Part shown: piece by piece, positions 1 through 7,936 of the stretch | How the letters are laid out: each line of letters opens with the position of its first letter | How positions within the stretch are numbered: position 1 is the stretch's first letter | NCBI GenBank assembly: GCA_900556185.1 | Contig: USNN01000002.1 | Location: 1-30,611, forward strand | Length of the DNA stretch: 30,611 nucleotides | Origin: an uncultured Eubacteriales bacterium | GTDB taxonomy: Bacteria > Bacillota > Clostridia > Christensenellales > UBA1242 | Direction of reading: 5' to 3' | Program-made: the position numbers and the translations under genes | Notes under the pieces: model-generated | The model's input: only the letters and a program-made list of their open reading frames with translations | Databases searched by the model: none | Told to the model about the DNA's origin: nothing

Positions 1-53
1 GCGTTGCCTTGCCAAGGCAAATGTCGCGAGTTCGAATCTCGTCTTCCGCTCCA
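1..53 (+). tRNA. tRNA-Gly(GCC), 3' part only
   Basis: The window opens inside a tRNA. The anticodon stem TTGCC/GGCAA (4-8 and 16-20) encloses loop TTGCCAA with anticodon GCC at 11-13, which reads glycine codons. A T-arm GCGAG-TTCGAAT-CTCGT follows (26-42), then the acceptor 3' strand, discriminator T and an encoded CCA ending at 53. The acceptor 5' strand and D-arm lie outside the window. Confidence 0.9.
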
Positions 54-58
54 TACTT

Positions 59-90
59 GCCGAATCCATTGTGGTTCGGCTTTTTATTTT
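59..90 (+). terminator. Terminator after tRNA-Gly
   Basis: Inverted repeat GCCGAA (59-64) / TTCGGC (75-80) with a 10-base loop is followed directly by TTTTTATTTT. It lies 5 bases after the tRNA CCA end, a normal place for a Rho-independent terminator. Confidence 0.85.
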
Positions 91-96
91 ATTAAA

Positions 97-122
97 GACT
101 AGGGAAATTCCCTAGCCTTTTT
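97..122. terminator. Hairpin between tRNA-Gly and recG, probably a bidirectional terminator
   Basis: CTAGGGAA (99-106) and TTCCCTAG (108-115) form a near-perfect palindrome. T-rich sequence follows on the plus side (CCTTTTTT) and, more weakly, on the minus side (TCTTTAAT). It sits immediately after the recG stop codon, so its main job is probably ending the leftward recG transcript. Confidence 0.6.
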
Positions 123-2112
123 AATTCATTACAACCTTTTTATAAATGTCTTCAAATTCGTTATTTGCCTTATTCGCCAGTTTTTCAAGTTCTTCTGGCG
201 TTGCATTTTGTAGTATCTTTTTAGCAAGACTAAAGTCTTCCATACTAACGGCGTTATTCACATAAATTTCGCTTGCACCGTGCTGGCGAGTATCATACAT
301 TGTTCCAGCACCACGCAATTTTAGGTCTGCTTCTGCTAAGGCAAGCCCAGATTTATTTTCTTTGAATATTTTTAATCTATCAGCACTAATTGGACTAATT
401 TCATCCGCTTCCATACAAAAGCAATAACCAGATGAGCCATCTCTGCCAACCCTGCCACGCAATTGGTGTAAAGTGGCAAGCCCAAACCTATCGGCGTTAT
501 AAATTACCATAAGGTTCGCTGATGGAATATCTATTCCTACTTCAATTATGGTTGTGCTTATAAGTACTTTAATTTTGCCTTCTTTAAAGTCTTTAATTGC
601 GTCTTCCACCAGTTCATTATTTAATTTGCCGTGAATTATGCCAATTAGGTCGTTTGGCAAACCAAAACCAATTAACCGTTTTTTTACATCTTCTACGCCT
701 GATAGTTTTTCCCCTTCACCACCAATTCTTGGCACAACCACAAAACATTTGGATGAACCATCATTAATTTGAGTCAGTATAAACTGCCACATACTTTCTT
801 CTTTTTTCTGCGGAACCAGCTTAGTTTCTATTTTCAGTTCGCCATTTGGTCGGGTCTTTAAATCGCTAAAATCTAACCCACCATACAACACAAGTGCCAA
901 ACTCCGTGGAATCGGTGTTGCGCTCATAACCAAAACATCGGGGTTTGATGTCTTACTTTCTAGTTTAGCCCGCTCTGCCACACCAAACCTGTGTTGTTCG
1001 TCTGTTATGACTAATCCAAGGTTACTAAATTTCACATTATCACTCAAACTAGAATGTGTGGAAACAAGTAAGTCTATTTCGTTATTTGCTAAAGCCTTTA
1101 TTACATCCAATTTTTCTTTAGTTTTTAGTTTTGAGCATAATAAGCCGACTTTTATATTATTTCCAAAAATTTCGATTGCTGTTTTATAGTGCTGTTTTGC
1201 AAGAATTTCGGTCGGACACAACAAAACCGCCTGAAACCCCGATTTTATAACCACATACGCTGAGCCTAGTGCGACCACCGTTTTACCACTGCCGACATCA
1301 CCAAGTATCATCCTATTCATACTATATGGCTTGTTTAAGTCGTCCATAATGGTGTATAAGGTTTTAGTTTGGTCGTCTGTTAGTGAATATGGTAACATTT
1401 TTATAAACTCAGAGAGTTTGCCCGTTTTGTATTTTCTAGATTTTATTGCTCTATTTTCTTTTATCTTCTTTTCTAGCATCGCAAGAGTTAGCATATCTTC
1501 AAAAAATATTCTTCGGTTTGCCTTTTCTAAGTTTTCTACACTATCTGGAAAATGCAACAATTTATATGCTTGATTTAAATTCATTAAATTATATTGATTT
1601 TCAGTTTTTTCGCTTAAACTAGAGAAATTTTCACCTGACGCCAAAATTTGTTTTATAGCCGACCTTAAACTTGCACTATTAAGTTCGGTAGATATATTGT
1701 ACATTGGTATAATCTGCTCCGACACCTTGTCTACGCGGTTTGCAGACTGCACCACAAACTGGTGGGCTCTGTTAAACGACCCAGACAAATACAAGCAGTC
1801 TTCTTGCGAATAGTTGTTTTTTACAAATGGTTGATTGTACCACACGCAAGTGAACCCTGCTAGGCTTGTTGCATCCGCCACTTTAACTGTAGTAATAGAC
1901 CTGCCTTTAAAATAGGTAGACTTAAATTCGCCATCTATAATAACTTTTATAGTTTGCGTATTTGGGTCTTTTTTATCTACTGGCGATATGCACGAATAGT
2001 CTAAATATTTTTTAGGGTTAATTTTAAGTAAGTCCAGTGGCGTTTTAATTCCTAGTTCATACAATTTTTCTAGTCGTACCTTACCAAACCCTTTAATGTC
2101 TTTTAATTCCAT
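121..2112 (-). CDS. recG: ATP-dependent DNA helicase RecG
   Basis: RecG is a superfamily 2 helicase that regresses stalled replication forks and branch-migrates recombination intermediates. The 663-residue protein shows an N-terminal wedge/OB region, Walker A GDVGSGKT (271-278), the RecG-type Walker B box DEQHRFGV (371-378), motif III MSATPIPRSLAL (396-407), and the C-terminal motifs EVGIDIP and QLRGRVGRDGSSGYC. The length is close to the usual 680-690. The start ATG at 2112 has a weak AGGAAA ribosome-binding site. It follows the fakA homologue, as in B. subtilis (yloV before recG), separated by a hairpin that may attenuate readthrough. No key residue is missing. The family assignment is secure from the motifs. 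Confidence 0.97.
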   Translation of the reverse strand: MELKDIKGFGKVRLEKLYELGIKTPLDLLKINPKKYLDYSCISPVDKKDPNTQTIKVIIDGEFKSTYFKGRSITTVKVADATSLAGFTCVWYNQPFVKNNYSQEDCLYLSGSFNRAHQFVVQSANRVDKVSEQIIPMYNISTELNSASLRSAIKQILASGENFSSLSEKTENQYNLMNLNQAYKLLHFPDSVENLEKANRRIFFEDMLTLAMLEKKIKENRAIKSRKYKTGKLSEFIKMLPYSLTDDQTKTLYTIMDDLNKPYSMNRMILGDVGSGKTVVALGSAYVVIKSGFQAVLLCPTEILAKQHYKTAIEIFGNNIKVGLLCSKLKTKEKLDVIKALANNEIDLLVSTHSSLSDNVKFSNLGLVITDEQHRFGVAERAKLESKTSNPDVLVMSATPIPRSLALVLYGGLDFSDLKTRPNGELKIETKLVPQKKEESMWQFILTQINDGSSKCFVVVPRIGGEGEKLSGVEDVKKRLIGFGLPNDLIGIIHGKLNNELVEDAIKDFKEGKIKVLISTTIIEVGIDIPSANLMVIYNADRFGLATLHQLRGRVGRDGSSGYCFCMEADEISPISADRLKIFKENKSGLALAEADLKLRGAGTMYDTRQHGASEIYVNNAVSMEDFSLAKKILQNATPEELEKLANKANNEFEDIYKKVVMN

Positions 2113-2118
2113 AATATT

Positions 2119-2155
2119 TCCTAAAATTAAAGGGTGGAGATTTCCCCACCCTAAT
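2119..2155 (-). terminator. Hairpin between fakA and recG
   Basis: AGGGTGG (2131-2137) pairs with CCACCCT (2146-2152). On the minus strand TTTAATTTT follows. The stem is strong and GC-rich but the T-run is interrupted, so this may be a partial terminator that lowers recG expression relative to fakA rather than a full stop. Confidence 0.6.
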
Positions 2156-2158
2156 TAA

Positions 2159-3802
2159 TTATTCAACTGATATTAAGTAATAGTATAATGGTTGCCCACC
2201 AAAGTGGAAATCAACTTCAACTTCTGGATACTTTTTAGAAATTTTTTCCGCCAAAACTTGCGCTTCAACTTCTTGAACATCTGAGCCATAGAATAAACTA
2301 ATATTCATAACTTCTGGGTTTATCATCTTTTCTATTACTTGCTCGGTAACAGAAGAAATATCATCACCCTTAGCAACAATATTTTTGTCGTTAAGACCAA
2401 TAATATCACCTTCTTTTAACTTAAAGCCATCTATGTGTGTGCTACGAACAGCATATGTAACCGAACCAGATTGAACAGTGTCTATGCTAGTTGTCATATT
2501 AGATAGATTTGTTTCTACGCTATCGTCTGGGTTCATATTAATGGCAGCGGTAATACCTTGTGCTACAGAAACGGTTGGAACAACAACAATGTTTCTTCTA
2601 GATAAGTCTTTTGCAAGTTCTGCGGCTAAAATTATGTTTTTATTGTTTGGCAATACAAACACAGTTTCTGCAGGAACTTTATCTGCTGCTGCAGCTATGT
2701 CTTCTGCACTAGGGTTCATTGTTTGACCACCCTCTATAACATAGTCTACATTCAAGTCTTTAAATATGGCAGTTAAGCCAGAACCTGCGCAAATAGAAAC
2801 CATACCAATTGGCTTTAATTCTTCTGGTTTTTGGCTGTTTTTTAGAGCTCTAAACTGCTCTAACATATTTTCTATTTTTACTTTATCGACTTCACCAAGT
2901 TTAAGGGCTGATGAAATTGCAACACCTGGGTCGTTTGTATGAACGTGAACCTTAATTAAGTTTAGGTCACCAATACAAATTACAGAGTCGCCGATTTCCA
3001 TTAACTTTTCTCTTAGTTTGTCTATATCTGCTTCAGTAGTCTTTTTATTAATATTAATAACAAAAAATTCTGTGCAGTATGCAAATTCTATGTCTGCTAG
3101 GTCATTATAGTCTACGTTTGCTTCAGTCATTTCAGCGGTAGCACTTTTCACTGTGTCGGTTTCAAATTCTACTGACAAATCGGTTTCAGCACCCGTTAAA
3201 AATCTTAAAAAGCCGTTTAGAATAACAAGTAAGCCTCTACCACCAGCATCCACAACGCCTGCCTTTTTTAGTACTGGCAACATTTCTGGAGTTTGTTTTA
3301 AAACTTCTTCACCATAAGCAATGGTGTGTTCTAAAAACTCATTTATTTCGCTATACTTTTTGGCAAAATTAATAGATTCATCAGACATCATTCTAATAAC
3401 AGTTAAAATGGTTCCTTCTTTTGGAACGGTTACTGCACTATATGCTATAGTTGCACCTTCTTTAAGTGCTTTAGCAAAAGTTTTGCTTGTGATGCTTTTT
3501 TCATCTCTAATTACACTAGAAAAACCTTTTAATATCTGACTTAAAATAACGCCTGAGTTACCTCTTGCACCTTTAAGTGCACCTTTACTTAATGCACTAG
3601 CAAGATTTTCTAGTTCGTTATTTGTAACCATATTAATTTCTTTAATTGCTGATCGCATTGTTAAACTCATATTTGTTCCAGTATCACCATCTGGCACTGG
3701 GAACACGTTTAATGAGTCTACATAATCCTTGTTTTTTTCTAAGAAATTGGCACCGCTTATCACCATCTTACGGAAGACGGCACCACTTATTGACTTTGAC
3801 AT
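2159..3802 (-). CDS. fakA: DAK2-domain fatty-acid kinase catalytic subunit (FakA/YloV family)
   Basis: Members of this family (YloV in Bacillus, FakA in Staphylococcus) phosphorylate exogenous fatty acids bound to a FakB/DegV partner. The 547-residue protein has the DhaL/DAK2 nucleotide-binding signatures DGDTGTN (38-44, metal-binding aspartates) and GARGNSG (78-84) in an all-helical N-terminal domain of about 200 residues. A middle and C-terminal region typical of YloV follows (for example the VHVHTNDPG segment). The length matches the family. The start ATG at 3802 has GGAG eight bases upstream. It is 32 bases after the Asp23-family gene, so the two are probably cotranscribed, as yloU-yloV are. 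The kinase role comes from family knowledge; the bound substrate is not readable here. Confidence 0.93.
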   Translation of the reverse strand: MSKSISGAVFRKMVISGANFLEKNKDYVDSLNVFPVPDGDTGTNMSLTMRSAIKEINMVTNNELENLASALSKGALKGARGNSGVILSQILKGFSSVIRDEKSITSKTFAKALKEGATIAYSAVTVPKEGTILTVIRMMSDESINFAKKYSEINEFLEHTIAYGEEVLKQTPEMLPVLKKAGVVDAGGRGLLVILNGFLRFLTGAETDLSVEFETDTVKSATAEMTEANVDYNDLADIEFAYCTEFFVININKKTTEADIDKLREKLMEIGDSVICIGDLNLIKVHVHTNDPGVAISSALKLGEVDKVKIENMLEQFRALKNSQKPEELKPIGMVSICAGSGLTAIFKDLNVDYVIEGGQTMNPSAEDIAAAADKVPAETVFVLPNNKNIILAAELAKDLSRRNIVVVPTVSVAQGITAAINMNPDDSVETNLSNMTTSIDTVQSGSVTYAVRSTHIDGFKLKEGDIIGLNDKNIVAKGDDISSVTEQVIEKMINPEVMNISLFYGSDVQEVEAQVLAEKISKKYPEVEVDFHFGGQPLYYYLISVE

Positions 3803-3834
3803 TTCTCTTTCTCCATGAATTTATGTTGAACTAA

Positions 3835-4185
3835 CTAGACTTTAACGCCCACAACATTAATGTTTACAGCGTCTACAATCATACCTGTAAATTGTTCAAC
3901 ATTGTATTTAACCGAACGGCGAACCGATTCAGCGACAGCGTTAATTGAAACGCCATACTTTAAAATAATGTCTAGGTCAATATGTATTCTATCGCCTATT
4001 GTCAAAATTTTAATACCTCGTGAGTTCGTCCGCTTTTTGAATAATTCCAAAAAATTATCAATAAAGCCACGAGCAACAAGGTCAACGACACCATAACATT
4101 CTAAGGCTGTATGCCCAACAACAATAGCGATGGATTCATCTTGTATTGTTATGGTACCATAAGAATTTTCTGTTGAACCTGCCAT
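3835..4185 (-). CDS. Asp23/Gls24 family envelope protein (YloU-like)
   Basis: This 116-residue soluble protein has the Asp23/Gls24 pattern: an N-terminal beta strand GTITIQDESIAIVVGHTALECYG, a central segment, then LDIILKYGVSINAVAESVRRSVKYNVEQFTG and a C-terminal VDAVNINVVGVKV strand. Asp23-family proteins are small cytoplasmic proteins linked to cell-envelope homeostasis and often membrane-tethered by a partner. Position between divergent rpmB and downstream fakA equals B. subtilis yloU. It has its own sigma-A promoter at 4232-4260 and an AGGAG ribosome-binding site. A second family member lies at 22592-22969. The molecular function is unknown. Confidence 0.9.
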   Translation of the reverse strand: MAGSTENSYGTITIQDESIAIVVGHTALECYGVVDLVARGFIDNFLELFKKRTNSRGIKILTIGDRIHIDLDIILKYGVSINAVAESVRRSVKYNVEQFTGMIVDAVNINVVGVKV

Positions 4186-4231
4186 ATCTTGCCACTCTCC
4201 TTTACTAATAACTTTTAATAAATCATTTACT

Positions 4232-4260
4232 ATTTTACACTATGTTAACTCAAATTTCAA
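4232..4260 (-). promoter_or_regulatory. Sigma-A promoter for the asp23-fakA-recG unit
   Basis: On the minus strand, -35 TTGAAA (4255-4260), a 17-base spacer and -10 TAAAAT (4232-4237) lie about 47 bases before the Asp23-family start codon. Both boxes are one or two bases from consensus. Confidence 0.7.
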
Positions 4261-4298
4261 GGAAAATTTAATATTATAATTAATTTTCCCAAAAAGTG

Positions 4299-4327
4299 TT
4301 GCTTTTTTTCAAAAATTATGCTAATAT
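4299..4327 (+). promoter_or_regulatory. Sigma-A promoter for rpmB
   Basis: -35 TTGCTT (4299-4304), a 17-base spacer and -10 TAATAT (4322-4327) precede rpmB by 35 bases. A strong GGAGG ribosome-binding site follows at 4348-4352. It is back to back with the asp23 promoter, about 40 bases apart. Confidence 0.75.
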
Positions 4328-4362
4328 ACCTAGAGTAAATTATCAATGGAGGAAAAATATAA

Positions 4363-4545
4363 ATGAGCCGAGTTTGTTCAGTTTGTGGAAAAGGCAAAAT
4401 GTCTGCTAATAATGTTAGCCACTCACACCTAAAAACCAAAAGAACTATGAACGCTAACGTTCAAAAAGTTGAATTGGAAGTTGATGGTAAAATTACTAAA
4501 GGCTATATGTGCACAAAGTGCATGAAAGGTAGTGCTAAGAACTAA
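4363..4545 (+). CDS. rpmB: 50S ribosomal protein bL28
   Basis: bL28 is a small, basic component of the large ribosomal subunit. The 60-residue protein begins MSRVCSVCGKGKMSANNVSH and ends in GYMCTKCMKGSAKN. It keeps both CxxC pairs (C5/C8 and C50/C53), so it is the zinc-ribbon form. Strong GGAGG ribosome-binding site 10 bases before ATG. It is the only housekeeping protein gene on the plus strand here. It runs against spoVM with a shared terminator and diverges from the Asp23 gene, the same arrangement as in B. subtilis. Confidence 0.97.
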   Translation: MSRVCSVCGKGKMSANNVSHSHLKTKRTMNANVQKVELEVDGKITKGYMCTKCMKGSAKN

Positions 4546-4570
4546 CCTCCACTTGAAGCATATAGATATA

Positions 4571-4608
4571 AAATAAAAAGCATACGGTTTTCGTATGCTT
4601 TTTTTATT
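4571..4608. terminator. Shared bidirectional terminator of rpmB and spoVM
   Basis: AAAAGCATACG (4576-4586) pairs with CGTATGCTTTT (4592-4602) around a 5-base loop. There is a run of seven T on the plus side and TTTTTATTTT on the minus side. It ends rpmB from one direction and spoVM from the other; the plus-side T-run overlaps the spoVM stop codon at 4604-4606. Confidence 0.9.
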
Positions 4609-4684
4609 TATTCCCTTTCGCTGGTATAAACCACTTTAATACACACCCAATCACCTTAGGTGCTTTTATACACACAATTGTCAT
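4604..4684 (-). CDS. spoVM: Stage V sporulation protein SpoVM (26-residue amphipathic peptide)
   Basis: A complete 26-codon reading frame starts at ATG 4684 with AAAGGAG nine bases upstream and ends TAA at 4604. The peptide starts MTIVCIKAPKVIG and continues CVLKWFIPAKGNK. Its length equals B. subtilis SpoVM (26 residues), and residues I6, K7, P9, K10 and G13 are identical, with K17 for R17. P9 matters for curvature sensing in the known protein. SpoVM is made in the mother cell, lies on the convex outer forespore membrane and anchors SpoIVA and the coat. Position between rpe and convergent rpmB is exactly that of B. subtilis spoVM. Synteny, length and residue pattern together make the call firm despite the tiny size. 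Confidence 0.9.
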   Translation of the reverse strand: MTIVCIKAPKVIGCVLKWFIPAKGNK

Positions 4685-4705
4685 ACCACTACTCTCCTTT
4701 AGTTT

Positions 4706-4735
4706 ATGATATGACCAAACTCGGTTTTATGTTAT
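4706..4735 (-). promoter_or_regulatory. Candidate sigma-E promoter for spoVM
   Basis: On the minus strand CATATCAT (4706-4713) resembles the sigma-E -10 box (CATACAnT). ATAACAT lies 15 bases upstream (4729-4735), overlapping the rpe stop region. B. subtilis spoVM is sigma-E controlled. The -35 match is weak, and readthrough from the rpe operon is the alternative. Confidence 0.3.
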
Positions 4736-5415
4736 CTGTGATACCTAATAGCCTTTAAATTTTTGATGGTTGCAACAATATCTGCACTACCAAACACGCT
4801 AGACCCAGCAACAATAATATTTGCACCCTTTGAAGCAACTAGTTTTGCAGTTTCTTCGTTCATTCCGCCGTCTACTGCTATATCAACCTTAGGAAACAAC
4901 CTAGAAATTCTTGCGACCTTTTCAATTACTTCTGGCATAAATTTTTGCCCACAAGCCCCAGGATGAACACTCATAATTAGAACTACATCTATAAGGTTTT
5001 CTTTTAAAAATGGGAATAGCACCCTTTCTGGTGTTTCTGGATTAATTGCCACCCCAGTTAAAATGCCGTTACTTTTAATTATTTTTAAAAGTTCCACCAT
5101 CTCGCGCGCTGACTTCACCGCTTCATAATGCACAGTAATTATATCCGCACCCGCTTCCATATACTTATCTATATCAGCCATTGGGTTTTCTACCATTAAA
5201 TGCACATCAAGTAAAAAATCGGTTCTATCACGCAATTCAAGAATATAGTTAAAATCAAATGTTTTAGCTGGAACAAACTTTCCGTCCATAACATCTAAGT
5301 GAATCATATCCAACTTGCATTTATTTAATAGTTCTAGCGTCTTTTTTGCTTCGTCTAACGATTTATAGTTATTAGAAGCAATAATACTTGGAGATAACTT
5401 TATTTTTTTATCCAT
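4732..5415 (-). CDS. rpe: Ribulose-phosphate 3-epimerase
   Basis: Rpe interconverts ribulose-5-phosphate and xylulose-5-phosphate in the non-oxidative pentose phosphate pathway. The 227-residue TIM-barrel protein has the family landmarks in order: LSPSIIASN near the N-terminus, HLDVMDGKFVP (metal ligands H and D), DVHLMVENP, VHYEA, MSVHPGACGQKF (phosphate-loop region; usually written VNPGFGGQ) and the second catalytic aspartate in AVDGGMN. Length is typical. The start ATG at 5415 sits 2 bases after the rlmN stop, and its ribosome-binding site GAGGGGAAA lies inside the rlmN 3' end, so the two are translationally adjacent. It closes the priA-def-fmt-rlmN-rpe unit before spoVM. Confidence 0.96.
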   Translation of the reverse strand: MDKKIKLSPSIIASNNYKSLDEAKKTLELLNKCKLDMIHLDVMDGKFVPAKTFDFNYILELRDRTDFLLDVHLMVENPMADIDKYMEAGADIITVHYEAVKSAREMVELLKIIKSNGILTGVAINPETPERVLFPFLKENLIDVVLIMSVHPGACGQKFMPEVIEKVARISRLFPKVDIAVDGGMNEETAKLVASKGANIIVAGSSVFGSADIVATIKNLKAIRYHR

Positions 5416-5417
5416 TA

Positions 5418-6461
5418 CTATTTCCCCTCAGAATTTAAAACTCTACGCCTAAGTTGTCCGCAAGCCCCCTCTATATCATCACCCAAAGTTCGCCTTAATG
5501 TGCAAGAAATACCAGCCGCCTTGCAATTATTGAAAAATTGTTGAATACTCTTTTCGTCTAACGCTGTTAAGCCACTTTCTTTAACCTCATTATACCTAAT
5601 AAAGTTAAAATGGCAATCAAACATCGTGCTTATCTTTTTTAAGTTAGCCACGTCAACTGGTCTTGTGTTTAATGGCAACAAAATGTATTCAAAGATTATT
5701 CTTTTGTTGGTTTTTTCGTAATAATACTTAATTGCCTTCAATAAGTCTTTTAGTGAATACGCATTAGCCACCCGCATAATTTTTTTCCTTGTTTCATCAT
5801 CACTTGCGTGCAAAGATATTGTTAGGGTTAACTTTAAGTCTAGGTTTGCAAGGTCATAAATTCGGTCCACAAGCCCACTGGTGCTTAAACTTATTTTTCT
5901 TGGTGAAATATTTAAACTATTTGTAGATTGCACAAGTTTTATAAACTTAACCACATTATCAAAGTTATCTAATGGCTCTCCGCTACCCATTAAAACAAGA
6001 TTGGTTACAAGCCTATTATCTTTATTCCCGCCAAGATACTTATTAACGGCTAGCACTTCACTTAATATTTCACCGCTAGAAAGGTTTCTAATTAAGCCAT
6101 CTAACCCGCTTGCACAAAACTTACAGCCCATTCTGCACCCAACTTGAGTAGATACACACAAAGTATAGCCATACTTATATTTAAGTAGGACTCCTTCAAT
6201 TAAGTCATTTGTGGTGTTTAGTTTAAACAAAAACTTCTTGGTGCCTTCATCGCCTGTTTTAACATCTTGGATAGATATTGGCGTTGCAATAAAATTAGCC
6301 TTTAGTAACTCCCTATCTTCAACTGAGATGTTCGTCATTTGGTCAAAATCTTCATAACTTGTAAGCCATTCATATACTTGCTTTGCTCTAAATTTTTTTA
6401 AGCCTAAACTTATAAATTTTTCTTTTATTTCGTCTTCCGAATAATTTAATAATATTTCCAT
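5418..6461 (-). CDS. rlmN: 23S rRNA (adenine-2503-C2)-methyltransferase, dual tRNA activity (RlmN)
   Basis: RlmN is a radical-SAM enzyme that methylates C2 of A2503 in 23S rRNA and A37 in some tRNAs, using a methylated cysteine intermediate. The 347-residue protein has the cluster motif CRMGCKFC (C109, C113, C116), the SAM-binding VLMGSGEPLDN segment, and the C-terminal GACGQLRRR containing the methyl-carrying cysteine (about C334). The other methylatable-cysteine pair partner falls in the C109-C116 region as the family requires. Length is normal. It has AAGGAAA before ATG, lies 8 bases after fmt and 2 bases before rpe. In B. subtilis rsmB sits between fmt and rlmN; here it is absent. Confidence 0.96.
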   Translation of the reverse strand: MEILLNYSEDEIKEKFISLGLKKFRAKQVYEWLTSYEDFDQMTNISVEDRELLKANFIATPISIQDVKTGDEGTKKFLFKLNTTNDLIEGVLLKYKYGYTLCVSTQVGCRMGCKFCASGLDGLIRNLSSGEILSEVLAVNKYLGGNKDNRLVTNLVLMGSGEPLDNFDNVVKFIKLVQSTNSLNISPRKISLSTSGLVDRIYDLANLDLKLTLTISLHASDDETRKKIMRVANAYSLKDLLKAIKYYYEKTNKRIIFEYILLPLNTRPVDVANLKKISTMFDCHFNFIRYNEVKESGLTALDEKSIQQFFNNCKAAGISCTLRRTLGDDIEGACGQLRRRVLNSEGK

Positions 6462-6469
6462 ATTTTTCC

Positions 6470-7450
6470 TTATTTTATAATTGTTGGGTCTACATGAACT
6501 ACGCTTATATTATATTCAAATTTATCTCCAACATTAATTTTTCTTCCATTAATAGCGTCTTTAGCTTTCATAGGTTTTCCGCCAGGGAACTGAACTTCTA
6601 GTAGTTCAATTACTCCCGTTCCGCATTGCACAAAAACGCCATTTTTATTACTGCTTGGGTAAATTACCGTGCCTGCTGGCTTATCGGTAATCAGTTCTTC
6701 GTCCGCCAAAGTAGCCCTATATATTTTAACCGCTGTCCCATTTAGATACGAAAAAGCAACTGGCGATGGGTTAAATGCTAAAACCTTCGCCTTAATTTCT
6801 TTATTGCTTTGTTCCCAAACAATGTTGCCTTCTTCTTTGCTTATTCTTCGTGTAACCTTTGCATCTATGTGTGGTTGAGGCGTATATTCAGCCGTTCCAT
6901 CTATTATAGACTCAATAACCTCTAAAAGTAGTTCGCTACCAAGAACAGCAAGCCTAGAACTCAACTCACCTGCAGTTTCGTCTTCACCAATTTTAAGTGA
7001 CCTAGTTTTAATAATATCGCCAGTGTCTAGCCCTGCTTCGGTTTTCATAATGGTAACCCCAGTTTCGTGATCGCCATTTAATATTGCCGTTTGTATTGGA
7101 GAAGCACCCCTATAGTTTGGCAAAATTGATGCATGAACATTAATAATTCCATAAGTTGGAATATCTATAACTTCTTGAGATAAAATTTGTCCAAAACTTG
7201 CAGTTACCATTAGGTCTGGGGCTAAACTTTTTAGAGTTTCCACGCCATCTCGGCTTATTTTATCAAATTGAAAGATTGGTATATTGTGTTTTAGTGCAAA
7301 CTCCTTAACTGGACTTAACACAACTTTATTTCCTCTAGAAGCCACCCTATCTGGCTGAGAAACGATTGCCACTAAATCATATTTACTGTTATGTAATGCC
7401 TCTAAACTAGGAATTGAAAACTCGGGCGTGCCTAAAAATATTATTCGCAT
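6470..7450 (-). CDS. fmt: Methionyl-tRNA formyltransferase
   Basis: Fmt transfers a formyl group from 10-formyltetrahydrofolate to initiator Met-tRNA. The 326-residue protein begins MRIIFLGTPEFSIPSLEAL, the usual Rossmann start. It has the catalytic region GIINVHASILPNYRGASPIQ (Asn and His of the active site, folate-binding loop) and AGLDTGDII with the catalytic aspartate. A C-terminal OB-like tRNA-binding domain follows from about residue 205. Length is typical (310-330). It is directly downstream of def, 3 bases apart: the enzymes that add and remove the formyl group are coexpressed, as in most Bacillota. Confidence 0.97.
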   Translation of the reverse strand: MRIIFLGTPEFSIPSLEALHNSKYDLVAIVSQPDRVASRGNKVVLSPVKEFALKHNIPIFQFDKISRDGVETLKSLAPDLMVTASFGQILSQEVIDIPTYGIINVHASILPNYRGASPIQTAILNGDHETGVTIMKTEAGLDTGDIIKTRSLKIGEDETAGELSSRLAVLGSELLLEVIESIIDGTAEYTPQPHIDAKVTRRISKEEGNIVWEQSNKEIKAKVLAFNPSPVAFSYLNGTAVKIYRATLADEELITDKPAGTVIYPSSNKNGVFVQCGTGVIELLEVQFPGGKPMKAKDAINGRKINVGDKFEYNISVVHVDPTIIK

Positions 7451-7453
7451 TAT

Positions 7454-7927
7454 TTATTTTTTCCTTTTTTCTTTTTTAATTTCTATATCGGTATATAGTA
7501 TGCCATCTAGGTGGTCATTTTCATGTGCAACTGCCTTTGCTTCAAAACCAGTAAAAGTTTTAGTAAACTCGTTACCATATCTATCTTGAGCCTTAACAAC
7601 AACCTTATTAGGTCTTTTTACTCTGCCGTATCTACCAGGAATAGATAAACACCCTTCTTCCATTATAGGGCACTCACCAGAAGATTCTAGTATTTGTGGA
7701 TTAATAAACTCAACAACGCCGTCTTTAGAAAGAATTATGAACACTCTTTTTAAAATACCAACCTGCACAGCACTAAGCCCCGCACCATCAGCCTTTTTCA
7801 TAGTGTCTTTCATATCGTCTAAAAGTTCACCAAGTCTTGCATTAAATTCATCCACTGGTTTACTTATCTTTCGCAAAAAAGCCAATTCTTCTGGTTTATC
7901 CACAATATATATTTTTCTCGTTGCCAT
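7454..7927 (-). CDS. def: Peptide deformylase
   Basis: Def removes the N-formyl group from nascent proteins. The 157-residue metalloenzyme has all three signature motifs: GAGLSAVQ (48-55; consensus GxGLAAxQ with Ser for Ala), EGCLSIPG with metal ligand C93, and HENDHLDG with metal ligands H135 and H139 and the catalytic Glu between them. The length is at the short end of the family and compatible with a compact clostridial form. AGGAGA ribosome-binding site seven bases before ATG. It is between priA (10 bases upstream) and fmt. Confidence 0.97.
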   Translation of the reverse strand: MATRKIYIVDKPEELAFLRKISKPVDEFNARLGELLDDMKDTMKKADGAGLSAVQVGILKRVFIILSKDGVVEFINPQILESSGECPIMEEGCLSIPGRYGRVKRPNKVVVKAQDRYGNEFTKTFTGFEAKAVAHENDHLDGILYTDIEIKKEKRKK

Positions 7928-7936
7928 AATTTTCTC

